Assembly (NCBI GenBank): GCA_045805565.1
Contig: JBJMKZ010000010.1
Location: 1-11,049, forward strand
From: DATAEY01 sp045805565
GTDB lineage: Bacteria; Actinomycetota; Thermoleophilia; Solirubrobacterales; Solirubrobacteraceae
Direction: 5' to 3'
Length of the DNA stretch: 11,049 bases
Below are positions 1-5,540 of the stretch, one piece after another. Below the pieces are notes generated by a model. It saw only the letters and a list, made by a program, of their open reading frames with translations. It was not told the origin of the DNA and did no database searches. Both the position numbers and the translations under genes were made by a program. Position 1 is the stretch's first letter; each line of letters starts with the position of its first letter.

Positions 1-360
1 ACTGATCAGTACCGCTTTCGCCACACGGCTCTCACCGTGTCGGGCGATGTAGTGCACGACTTCGCCGCCACCGGTGGAGTGTCCAACGTGGACGGCGTCC
101 TGGAGATCGAGATGCGCAGTCAGCGCAGCTAGATCGTCGGCGTAGTGGTCCATGTCGTGACCGTCGCTGGTCTGCATGGAGCGTCCGTGCCCGCGCCGGT
201 CATGGGCGATGACGCGGTAGCCCTGCTGTTGGAAGAACAGCATTTGGGTGTCCCAGTCGTCGCCCGAAAGCGGCCAGCCATGGCTGAAGACGATCGGTTG
301 GCCCGAGCCCCAGTCCTTGTAGAAGATCTCGGTCCCGTCGCTGGTACTGATCGTGGGCAT
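1..360 (-). CDS. Alpha/beta hydrolase, non-heme chloroperoxidase type (5' part, cut by window edge)
   Basis: This is the N-terminal 120 residues of an alpha/beta-hydrolase-fold protein; the family is usually about 270-280 residues, so the rest lies beyond base 1. Visible motifs are the oxyanion-hole strand HGWP (residues 27-30), the DRRGHGRS turn (54-61) and the nucleophile elbow GHSTGGGE with Ser95. This GHSTGGGE form is typical of cofactor-free haloperoxidases/perhydrolases and related esterases. In vivo these are probably esterases or acyl hydrolases; the haloperoxidase activity depends on peracid formation. The Asp and His of the triad are not in the window. The ATG at 360 is chosen because AAGGAG (373-368) sits 7 bases upstream. 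The gene is divergent from the DUF2630 gene, sharing a 137-bp spacer. No signal peptide is seen, so it is probably cytoplasmic. The family call is firm; the substrate is unknown. Confidence 0.9.
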   Translation of the reverse strand, partial: MPTISTSDGTEIFYKDWGSGQPIVFSHGWPLSGDDWDTQMLFFQQQGYRVIAHDRRGHGRSMQTSDGHDMDHYADDLAALTAHLDLQDAVHVGHSTGGGEVVHYIARHGESRVAKAVLIS

Positions 361-367
361 CGGCCAT

Positions 368-373
368 CTCCTT
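368..373 (-). promoter_or_regulatory. Ribosome binding site of the hydrolase gene
   Basis: AAGGAG on the minus strand lies 7 bases before the ATG at 360. This decides the start of the partial hydrolase and argues against the overlapping minus-strand reading frames that begin farther upstream. Confidence 0.7.
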
Positions 374-485
374 GGGTTGAGGACCTGCAAAGAGTGTCCC
401 ATTCAGCCGGCTCGGTCGACTTCCCGATCGGCAACCAGCCCATTCGCCGGCGCATGTCCTCGCCTGCACCCCCGACCGCTTGGCG

Positions 486-491
486 TAGCAT
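486..491 (+). promoter_or_regulatory. Putative -10 box for a leaderless DUF2630 transcript
   Basis: TAGCAT matches the actinobacterial TANNNT -10 pattern and ends 6 bases before the GTG start at 498. No Shine-Dalgarno sequence precedes that GTG. Transcription would start at or next to the start codon, as in leaderless actinobacterial mRNAs. No convincing -35 element was seen, so this is inference from position and motif only. Confidence 0.4.
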
Positions 492-497
492 GGGCTT

Positions 498-752
498 GTG
501 AGCGACGAGCAGGTGTCCAGCCGGATCGAGCGTTTGGTGGCGCAGGAGAAGGAGTTACGCGGCCGCGAGCAAGGTGACCGGTCAGACCCATCGGCGCTCG
601 AGTCAGACCGCGAGCGGCTGCGGACCGTGCAGGTCGAGCTGGACCGCTGCTGGGATCTGTTGCGCCAGCGCCGGGCGCTTCGCGATGCCGGAGACGACCC
701 CAACCAGGCTGAGGTGCGGGACCCCGAGGTCGTCGAGCACTACCGCCAGTGA
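498..752 (+). CDS. DUF2630 family protein
   Basis: A small, highly charged 84-residue protein that looks mostly helical. The pattern of an N-terminal helix (RIERLVAQEKELR, residues 9-21), a central helix with LDRCWDLLRQRRALRDAG (48-65), and a short DPNQAEVRDPEVVEHY tail (67-82) is the actinobacterial DUF2630 pattern. Its function is unknown. There are no membrane segments or signal peptide, so it is probably cytoplasmic and may form a helical hairpin. The GTG at 498 is the only sensible start: it gives the expected MSDEQ beginning and a length usual for the family. The stop codon overlaps the GTG of the next gene (GTGA, 749-752), so the two are very likely cotranscribed and translationally coupled. 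The family call is made from recognised sequence pattern, not from a search. Confidence 0.85.
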   Translation: MSDEQVSSRIERLVAQEKELRGREQGDRSDPSALESDRERLRTVQVELDRCWDLLRQRRALRDAGDDPNQAEVRDPEVVEHYRQ

Positions 753-1066
753 CCCGCTGCCTCCATCTGGATCACGTCCACATCACCGACCTTCCCGAAT
801 CAGTGTCGGGATGCGAAGACTGCCTGGCTAGCGGCGAGAAGTGGCTGCACCTGCGCATTTGCCTGGAGTGTGGGCGCGTGGGATGCTGCGACGATTCTCC
901 CGATCGCCACGCGACAGCACATGCCGACCAGACGGGACACCCGATCATCCGCTCGCTCGAGCCCGGCGAGGACTGGTCGTGGTGCTACGCCGACCAGTTC
1001 GGGCTGCTGATCGCCGACGTGCATGGCACGACCCACATCCCGCCGTCGCCCTTGGGAGTGCACTAA
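749..1066 (+). CDS. UBP-type zinc finger protein
   Basis: A 105-residue protein made almost wholly of one zf-UBP (ZnF-UBP/BUZ) domain. Candidate zinc ligands are C4, H6, C22, C25, C38, C41, C46, H54, H58 and H64, in the family order CxH ... CxxC ... CLECGRVGC ... H ... H ... H. The aromatic stretch WSWCYAD (76-82) lies where eukaryotic ZnF-UBP domains hold the C-terminal diglycine tail of ubiquitin. In bacteria these stand-alone fingers have no established role; they may bind protein C-termini or serve as redox/zinc modules. The GTG start at 749 overlaps the preceding stop by 4 bp, and there is no independent Shine-Dalgarno, which points to translational coupling with the DUF2630 gene. No catalytic ubiquitin protease domain is present. 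The domain call is strong; the function is open. Confidence 0.9.
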   Translation: MTRCLHLDHVHITDLPESVSGCEDCLASGEKWLHLRICLECGRVGCCDDSPDRHATAHADQTGHPIIRSLEPGEDWSWCYADQFGLLIADVHGTTHIPPSPLGVH

Positions 1067-1140
1067 CGGTCCGGCGTCCTGTCGGCGCCCCCCCGAGGCA
1101 GCCCACTCCCAGACGCCGCGACGGCACCGGCGCGCCGACT

Positions 1141-1157
1141 CCACCGCTGCTCGGTGG
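1141..1157. terminator. Hairpin downstream of the zinc-finger gene
   Basis: CCACCG, a 5-base loop CTGCT, then CGGTGG form a perfect 6-bp stem 75 bases after the zinc-finger stop codon, in the spacer between convergent genes. There is no U tract, so it would be an atypical terminator or just a folded GC-rich spacer element. Confidence 0.3.
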
Positions 1158-1254
1158 CGGCAAACCTGTCGCTTGAACCGCGGGCTTACCTGCGCACGAC
1201 CTGCCTTCCCCGTCCACCATCCGCGAGGAGCGAGACCGTTCGTTCGAGCCGGAG

Positions 1255-1273
1255 ATGGGCGCCTCGGCGCCAT
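1255..1273. terminator. GGCGC/GCGCC hairpin downstream of the FMN reductase
   Basis: GGCGCC-TC-GGCGCC at 1258-1271 folds as a 5-bp GGCGC/GCGCC stem with a CTCG tetraloop, extendable by an AT/AT pair past one bulged G. It lies 34 bases beyond the FMN reductase stop codon in its direction of transcription. No U run follows. It is plausible as part of the bidirectional end of two convergent transcripts, but unproven. Confidence 0.3.
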
Positions 1274-1306
1274 GCCAGAGCGGCTCTTCTCCGCTGACGC
1301 CGGTTC

Positions 1307-1960
1307 CTACTCGACCCGATCGACCCCGGGATCCGGGTGCTCGCCCAGGTACTCGACCCACTCGCGCTTCACACAGGGATAGTGCTTGTCCGCCTCGACC
1401 AGGTCCATGAAGTTGACGAGGTTGGTGTCGAAGCGCTCCTGAAGCTGCGGATTGGCGATCCTACCCTCCTCGCTGAAGGCGGTGTGGGCCTGGGCGAGCG
1501 AGAACATGTCCGGGTACAGCCTCGCCCCCAGATGCTCGAACGGCACCCTCAGGGCCCACAGGCCACGATTCCCGCCCACCATCGAGGGCGAAGCCGAAAG
1601 CAGCAGGCCGGGTCGCTCGTTGAACGGCTGGGGGCTGTAGCGCGACACCCAGTCGATCGCGTTCTTGAGCAGTCCGGGCAGCGAGGGGTTGTACTCCGGC
1701 GAGGAGACCACGAAGGCGTCGTTGGCCTCCAGCCGCCGGCGAAGCTCCTCGGCCCCCGGAGGAAAGCCCTGCGCGTCCTGCACGTCGGCGCTGTAGGAGG
1801 GGGTGTCGAACTCGGACATCGAGGCGAGGTCGACCTCGCCGTGGTTCGCCTCGATCGTCACCGCCGCCAGCGCGGCGAGCCGCGAGTTGAATGAGCCGCT
1901 TCGCAGCGAGGCGGAGAAGACGAGGAACCGGACCGGCTCTCGGTGCGGGATCTCGGCGAT
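1307..1960 (-). CDS. NADPH-dependent FMN reductase, apparent ATC start
   Basis: A flavodoxin-like NAD(P)H:FMN reductase/quinone reductase (PF03358 type) of 217 residues. The phosphate-binding loop SLRSGSFN (residues 18-25) follows strand VRFLVFSA, and the flavin/dimer motif SPEYNPSLPGLLKNAIDW is at 87-104. Members reduce FMN, quinones, azo dyes or metal oxyanions with NAD(P)H in the cytoplasm. The frame is open upstream to a TAG at 1977-1975, but it holds no ATG, GTG or TTG before the GTG at 1861, and starting at that GTG would delete the whole FMN-phosphate loop. A perfect AGGAGG (1974-1969) stands 8 bases before an ATC at 1960, giving M(I)-AEIPHREPVRFLVF, the natural N-terminus for this family. 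The start is therefore taken as ATC; a one-base sequencing or assembly error (ATG to ATC) is the main alternative. It is divergent from the CNB-flavoprotein gene. Confidence 0.88.
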   Translation of the reverse strand: MAEIPHREPVRFLVFSASLRSGSFNSRLAALAAVTIEANHGEVDLASMSEFDTPSYSADVQDAQGFPPGAEELRRRLEANDAFVVSSPEYNPSLPGLLKNAIDWVSRYSPQPFNERPGLLLSASPSMVGGNRGLWALRVPFEHLGARLYPDMFSLAQAHTAFSEEGRIANPQLQERFDTNLVNFMDLVEADKHYPCVKREWVEYLGEHPDPGVDRVE

Positions 1961-1968
1961 TGGATGTG

Positions 1969-1974
1969 CCTCCT
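1969..1974 (-). promoter_or_regulatory. Ribosome binding site that decides the ATC start
   Basis: A perfect AGGAGG on the minus strand lies 8 bases before the ATC at 1960. This is the strongest Shine-Dalgarno sequence noticed near a start in the window, and it has no ATG, GTG or TTG at a usable distance in the reductase frame. Confidence 0.75.
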
Positions 1975-1996
1975 AATGTCGAGCGGCGTGCGAGGG

Positions 1997-2002
1997 ACCA
2001 TA
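1997..2002 (-). promoter_or_regulatory. Putative -10 box of the FMN reductase gene
   Basis: TATGGT on the minus strand fits TANNNT and would start transcription near 1990, leaving about 30 untranslated bases that include the AGGAGG. The -35 region is not recognisable. This is inference from motif and spacing. Confidence 0.35.
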
Positions 2003-2089
2003 ACCACGGCGCTCGGGGAAAGGACGCGACCAGTTCGCCGGGGCGGAGCCCCCGTCATCGCTGCGGTCAGGGGCCCGACCCGAGGTCGC

Positions 2090-2095
2090 TAGGCT
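2090..2095 (+). promoter_or_regulatory. Putative -10 box for a leaderless CNB-flavoprotein transcript
   Basis: TAGGCT fits TANNNT and ends 7 bases before the ATG at 2103. There is no Shine-Dalgarno sequence in between or just upstream. This is the arrangement expected of a leaderless mRNA and resembles that at the DUF2630 gene. Confidence 0.4.
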
Positions 2096-2102
2096 CGTCA
2101 AC

Positions 2103-3695
2103 ATGCCGCGGACTGATTCGCCCGCCCCTCTGCCGTCGAGTCCGCCGCTGTCCGAGTCTCAGCTGCGGGCACTGGCCGCGCTTGGCGAGGAGCGCACCGC
2201 GGACGTTGGTGAGGCCCTGTTTCGCGTCGGTGACGAGCGTTTCCCGTTCATCGCCATCATCGAGGGGGAGGTGGCCGTCCTCGACCCCGCGGGCCACGAG
2301 ATCGTGCGCCACGGGACGTCGAAGTTCCTCGGCGAACTGAGCCTCCTATCGGGACAGACGGCTTTCGTGACGGCGGTCGCGACCCAGCCGCTGCGATACA
2401 TCGCCGTCGACCGCGACGTGCTGCGAGAGCTGCTGTACGAGGACGGGCCGCTCAGCGATCTGCTCCTCTCGACCTTCATCGTCCGCCGCGAGGCGCTGCA
2501 ACGGGTGCAGGACTTGGGCCTGGAGATCGTCGGTCCCCGCTCGTCGCAGACCACCATGCGGATGCTCGACTTCCTCCGCATGAACCGCCTCCCGTTCACC
2601 TGGCACCAAACGGAGGACGGCCTGGATCCGGCGAGTCTGCCCGTCGTTCGCCTTCCGGGCGGCCCGGAGCTGCTCGGGCCATCAACGGGCCAGGTCTCTC
2701 GTGCCCTCGGGATCGGTCGCGAGCTCGCGCCGCGCGAGGAGGTCGACCTACTCGTGGTCGGCGCCGGCCCGGCCGGGCTCGGCGCCGCGGTGTACGGGGC
2801 CTCCGAGGGGCTCGACACGCTGGTGATCGACAGCACGGTGCTCGGCGGACAGGCGGGTTCCTCGCGTCGGATCGATAACTACCTCGGGTTCCCCGCGGGA
2901 ATCAGCGGGACTGAGCTCACCAGCCGCGCCGCCACCCAGGCGCGAAAGTTCAACGCCCGCCTGGCGACACCATTCCGCGCCGAGTCGCTCGAGCCGGGAG
3001 GCGATCGGCACGTCGTAAGGCTCGAGGAGGAGCATGAGATCGTCGGCCGCGCCGTCCTGCTGGCGACCGGTGCGCAGTACCGGCGCCTTCCTGTCGCCGA
3101 CCTGGAGGAATACGAGGGAGTGAGCGTCTTCTACGCGGCCGGCCCACCCGAGGCGCAGCTCTGCGGAGCGTCGCGAGTCGCGGTTGTGGGCGGCGGGAAC
3201 TCGGCCGGCCAGGCCGCCGTCTGGCTCGCGCGGGGCGGCGCCCTCGTGACGGTGCTCCATCGCCGAGCGGACCTCCGCGAGACGATGTCTGACTACCTCA
3301 TCCGCGAGCTGGAGCGCTCCGGCGTGGCCGTGCGCGATCGCAGCGAGATCGCCCACCTCCACGGCGCCGACGGCCAGCTCGAGGCCGTGACACTCACCGA
3401 TGGCGAGCGCCTGCCTGTCGCGTTCCTGTTCCTCTTCCTCGGCGCCAGCCCGTGCACCGACTGGCTGGGCGACGCGGTGGCACGCGACGACGACGGCTTC
3501 ATCCTCACGGGCGCGGCCGCCAACGCCGACTACCTGCTCGAGACAAGCGTTCCCGGCGTGTTCGCGGCCGGCGACGTGCGATCAGGCTCAACCAAACGAT
3601 GCGCCACCGCGGTCGGCGAAGGTGCGATGGCCGTGCAGCTCGTGCACGCCCGCCTGGCCGGGGGCATGCCGGCGGCATCCAGGGCGGTGAGGTAG
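2103..3695 (+). CDS. Cyclic-nucleotide-binding-domain / thioredoxin-reductase-like FAD oxidoreductase
   Basis: A 530-residue three-part protein. Residues about 18-130 form a CNB (CRP-like) domain with the cassette FLGELSLLSGQTA (75-87). Residues about 141-205 resemble the cysteine-less glutaredoxin-like spacer of this fusion family. Residues about 213-520 are a thioredoxin-reductase-like flavoprotein: FAD motif VVGAGPAGLG (218-227), GGQAG (248-252), ATG (321-323), NADPH motif VVGGGNSAGQAA (361-372), HRR (386-388) for the NADPH 2'-phosphate, and GVFAAGD (485-491). The TrxR CxxC is missing; the equivalent stretch reads YAAGPPEAQLC with a single Cys354. The cassette also lacks the Arg that normally binds the cyclic phosphate (Ala87 aligns there). 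It is probably a cytosolic NADPH-dependent flavin oxidoreductase with an allosteric domain; its electron acceptor is unknown. The ATG at 2103 lacks a Shine-Dalgarno and is probably leaderless. It is divergent from the FMN reductase. Confidence 0.92.
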   Translation: MPRTDSPAPLPSSPPLSESQLRALAALGEERTADVGEALFRVGDERFPFIAIIEGEVAVLDPAGHEIVRHGTSKFLGELSLLSGQTAFVTAVATQPLRYIAVDRDVLRELLYEDGPLSDLLLSTFIVRREALQRVQDLGLEIVGPRSSQTTMRMLDFLRMNRLPFTWHQTEDGLDPASLPVVRLPGGPELLGPSTGQVSRALGIGRELAPREEVDLLVVGAGPAGLGAAVYGASEGLDTLVIDSTVLGGQAGSSRRIDNYLGFPAGISGTELTSRAATQARKFNARLATPFRAESLEPGGDRHVVRLEEEHEIVGRAVLLATGAQYRRLPVADLEEYEGVSVFYAAGPPEAQLCGASRVAVVGGGNSAGQAAVWLARGGALVTVLHRRADLRETMSDYLIRELERSGVAVRDRSEIAHLHGADGQLEAVTLTDGERLPVAFLFLFLGASPCTDWLGDAVARDDDGFILTGAAANADYLLETSVPGVFAAGDVRSGSTKRCATAVGEGAMAVQLVHARLAGGMPAASRAVR

Positions 3696-3842
3696 CGGAG
3701 AAGCTGGAAAACCGGGTGCGCGAGGCACGGACCCGCCGCTTGCGGCGACTCGATCCTCAGAGCCCGAACCCGAGCGCCCGGGAGATTCCGCGCGCACTCG
3801 TGGACGTAGTTCTCTGGATGTCAAACCGAGGCCATCGAGTCA

Positions 3843-3895
3843 GCCGCCCCTCAATTGGTAGAGAGGCGAGGCACCGCCGGCCTCAAGTCACACCT
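3843..3895 (+). other. tRNA-like relic (D-arm match), doubtful
   Basis: The 14 bases CTCAATTGGTAGAG at about 3850-3863 match the D-arm consensus of many bacterial tRNAs, and CCTC/GAGG can pair around the loop. About 20 bases later GGCCTCAAGTCACACC resembles a degraded T-arm. No 7-bp acceptor stem, proper anticodon arm or intact TTCGA loop can be drawn, so it is not a functional tRNA. It may be a decayed tRNA fragment, a scar of recombination at a tRNA, or chance. Confidence 0.25.
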
Positions 3896-3897
3896 GG

Positions 3898-3925
3898 AAC
3901 CTGACGCGAGCGTCCAGCTCAGGTT
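3898..3925. terminator. Terminator-like hairpin between convergent genes
   Basis: AACCTGA (3898-3904), a 14-base loop and TCAGGTT (3919-3925) form a 7-bp stem, followed on the plus strand by a short T-containing stretch. It lies 203 bases after the CNB-flavoprotein stop and 14 bases past the PucR stop on the other strand, so it could serve both transcripts. The stem is modest and the U tract weak. Confidence 0.35.
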
Positions 3926-3938
3926 TAGATCCGCGTCG

Positions 3939-5201
3939 TCATGCGGCCGCAGCCGTGCTTCCCTCGTCCACCAGCACGGCCGGACCGAGGACTGCGGCGA
4001 GGGTGAGGGCGCAGCTGAGCTCCACCGGGCGCTCGTCGGTCTCGTGCCCGAGCATCTCCTCCGCCTGCTTGACCCGGTAGGCGACGGTGTTCTTGTGAAC
4101 AAACAGGTCTTTCGCCACCCGCGTGGCGCTTCCGCCCGAGACGAGCATCGCGAGCACTGTCTCTCGCAGCCGTTCCGCCGCCTCGGTCGCCGAGCCCAGC
4201 GGACCGAGCTCGGCCGCGACGAAGGCGCGCGCTCGCGGCAGGTCGCTGGCCAGCAGCGAGACGAGTTCCACCCGCGAGTAGCTTGTCACCGAGCGCGTTG
4301 CGCCGCGCATCAGTGCTCCGATGCGCGCAGCCTGCACCGCCTCCAGGTGTGAGGCGCGAAAGCCTGCGACGCCCTCGGTCGGTTTGCCGAATGCCACCGC
4401 CACTCGCGGCGGCGGCTCATAGCGCTCCAGCCCGTCGGTCGCCGGAGCCTCGAACGAACCACACCAGACGTCGTAGCGCGCGGCGCCTGATGGGATGACG
4501 AGCGGCTCACCGGCGTTGAGCGCCGCGGCGGCTTCGCCGACCGCCCGCTCGAGTCCATCGACCGCGCTCGCACCGCTCGATACCCGCAGCGCCACATGGT
4601 GGCGATGCAGCTCGTAGCCCAACCGGCGGGACGCCAGTTCCGCGTCGACGGGCTCAGCGCCCAGGATCCGTCGGACAGTCTGCGCACGAATCTGCGCCGC
4701 GCTTCGTTGCATTCGCTCCCGCTCGCTGCCGAACTCCTCAACGAGGGCACCAGAGACCTTGTCGACGTAGGCGAACATGAACGCCGAGCTCTCGTCCTGG
4801 CCGGCGGCGAGCTCGCCGGAGTCGACGACGCGCTCCTGGAGCGCTTGCGACCAGCGCTCCCAGAGCCAGGCATGGCCGAGCCGGTAGGAGCGCAGGAGCG
4901 CGGAGAGCGGGAAGCCGCGGCGAACGTTCCCCCGCAGATAGTCGAGCGCCTCATGCGGGGTCGTGACGTCGTCGGCACTCGCGCCGTGGGCCAGCATCCG
5001 CAGCACCTGGCCCACGTTTGCCTTTGTGCTGGCGAGCAGCTCCGCGAGCAGGTCGTCGTCGTCGATCGCGGCGATCTCCGGAATCGCGGCGGCCAGGTGC
5101 TCCGCCATACCGCGGGCGAACTCGGGGGTGGTCGGCAGCAGCTCGGCCGCGGTCTGCTGCATCGCGGAGCTCGTCCCGGTCTGGTGGGCGACGGCAGCCA
5201 T
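3939..5201 (-). CDS. PucR/CdaR-type transcriptional regulator with RsbRD_N-like N-terminus
   Basis: A 420-residue DNA-binding regulator. Residues about 27-160 are helical and look like the RsbRD_N-type sensory domain (LLAELLASTKANV, then YLRGNVRRGFPLSALLRSYRLGH). Residues about 165-300 fit the degenerate GGDEF-like linker of CdaR/PucR regulators, with RVAVAFGKPTEGVAGF at 266-281. The C-terminal PucR helix-turn-helix (about 345-405) includes SATRVAKDLFVHKNTVAYRV, whose VHKNTVAYRV segment is the family hallmark. Such proteins usually control purine, sugar-acid or amino-acid breakdown genes; the ligand cannot be told here. The start at 5201 has no good Shine-Dalgarno; a TACGAT box at 5220-5215 would put the transcript start only a few bases upstream. 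An alternative ATG is at residue 14. It has no cotranscribed neighbour, so its target is unclear, perhaps the decarboxylase behind it. Confidence 0.88.
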   Translation of the reverse strand: MAAVAHQTGTSSAMQQTAAELLPTTPEFARGMAEHLAAAIPEIAAIDDDDLLAELLASTKANVGQVLRMLAHGASADDVTTPHEALDYLRGNVRRGFPLSALLRSYRLGHAWLWERWSQALQERVVDSGELAAGQDESSAFMFAYVDKVSGALVEEFGSERERMQRSAAQIRAQTVRRILGAEPVDAELASRRLGYELHRHHVALRVSSGASAVDGLERAVGEAAAALNAGEPLVIPSGAARYDVWCGSFEAPATDGLERYEPPPRVAVAFGKPTEGVAGFRASHLEAVQAARIGALMRGATRSVTSYSRVELVSLLASDLPRARAFVAAELGPLGSATEAAERLRETVLAMLVSGGSATRVAKDLFVHKNTVAYRVKQAEEMLGHETDERPVELSCALTLAAVLGPAVLVDEGSTAAAA

Positions 5202-5538
5202 CTCTGCGCAGCCGATCGTACTCCCGTGTTTGTCGTCTGCCCACAGCGCAGGCCCGCAACCTTGTGACGGCCGGCCGTGGAGACCCGCAATCGCTCCTAG
5301 CCGAGCACGTCAGGCGCCATGCCCCGAGTCTCGCGGCGCGGGCTTGCGCTGTCCGTGAGCACTTCGGGATGGAGCTGAGCTTCGAAGGGGTGCCCGAACC
5401 CGGACGGTAGTTCCCGGGCAACTTTTCTGGCGGGGGGTATCTCCGCTGGTTGGCGGTCGCCCGAACTCGGAGTGCGTCAGCCGTAGTCGACAGGACAGTA
5501 CGAACACGGCCATCATGTTCCGCACGTGAGGGGCCGTG
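5202..5538. other. Non-coding spacer between the PucR-type gene and the decarboxylase stop
   Basis: This stretch of 337 bases holds no recognisable gene: the open frames across it are shadows without family signatures. It contains the probable promoter of the PucR-type gene at its left end (5215-5220) and an inverted repeat at its right end reaching into the decarboxylase stop. A G-rich run GGGGGGTAT near 5432-5440 resembles a stress-sigma -10 box but has no matching -35 and no gene to drive. Confidence 0.5.
5215..5220 (-). promoter_or_regulatory. Putative -10 box of the PucR-type gene
   Basis: TACGAT on the minus strand ends 13 bases before the ATG at 5201, implying a 5' leader of only about 6 bases. 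No -35 consensus is visible. The same TACGAT hexamer occurs ahead of the LuxR-type gene. Confidence 0.35.
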
Positions 5539-5540
5539 TT
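5503..5540. terminator. 9-bp inverted repeat over the decarboxylase stop codon
   Basis: AACACGGCC (5503-5511) and GGCCGTGTT (5532-5540) are perfect inverted repeats with a 20-base loop. The right arm overlaps the TAA stop at 5541-5539 of the decarboxylase. The hairpin could end or protect the 3' end of that mRNA, though no U tract follows on the minus strand. Confidence 0.4.

Noticed and set aside
129..703. Overlapping minus- and plus-strand open frames across the hydrolase and DUF2630 genes
   Set aside because: They are Arg/Ser-rich shadows. The hydrolase frame from 360 and the DUF2630 frame from 498 carry recognisable motifs, and the others carry none.
800..1361. Minus- and plus-strand frames of 110-160 codons across the zinc-finger gene and the spacer after it
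   Set aside because: Biased composition (Arg, Pro, Gly), no family pattern, and antisense to a clear zf-UBP gene.
1307..1861. FMN reductase taken from the GTG at 1861
   Set aside because: This start deletes the FMN-phosphate-binding loop encoded just upstream and has no ribosome binding site. The frame continues upstream to the ATC behind AGGAGG.
2159..3523. Long antisense frames within the CNB-flavoprotein gene
   Set aside because: Shadow frames caused by high GC3; no recognisable domains, and the sense frame is fully supported.
3843..3915. Functional tRNA gene
   Set aside because: Only the D-arm matches well; the acceptor stem, anticodon arm and T-loop cannot be formed. Kept only as a possible relic.
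4310..5421. Long minus-strand frame (326 codons) and plus-strand frames over the PucR-type gene
   Set aside because: Arg/Ser/Pro-rich out-of-frame readings of the regulator gene.
5435..5440. GGGTAT as a stress-sigma (SigB-like) -10 box
   Set aside because: There is no GTTT-like -35 at the right distance and no plus-strand gene downstream to be driven.
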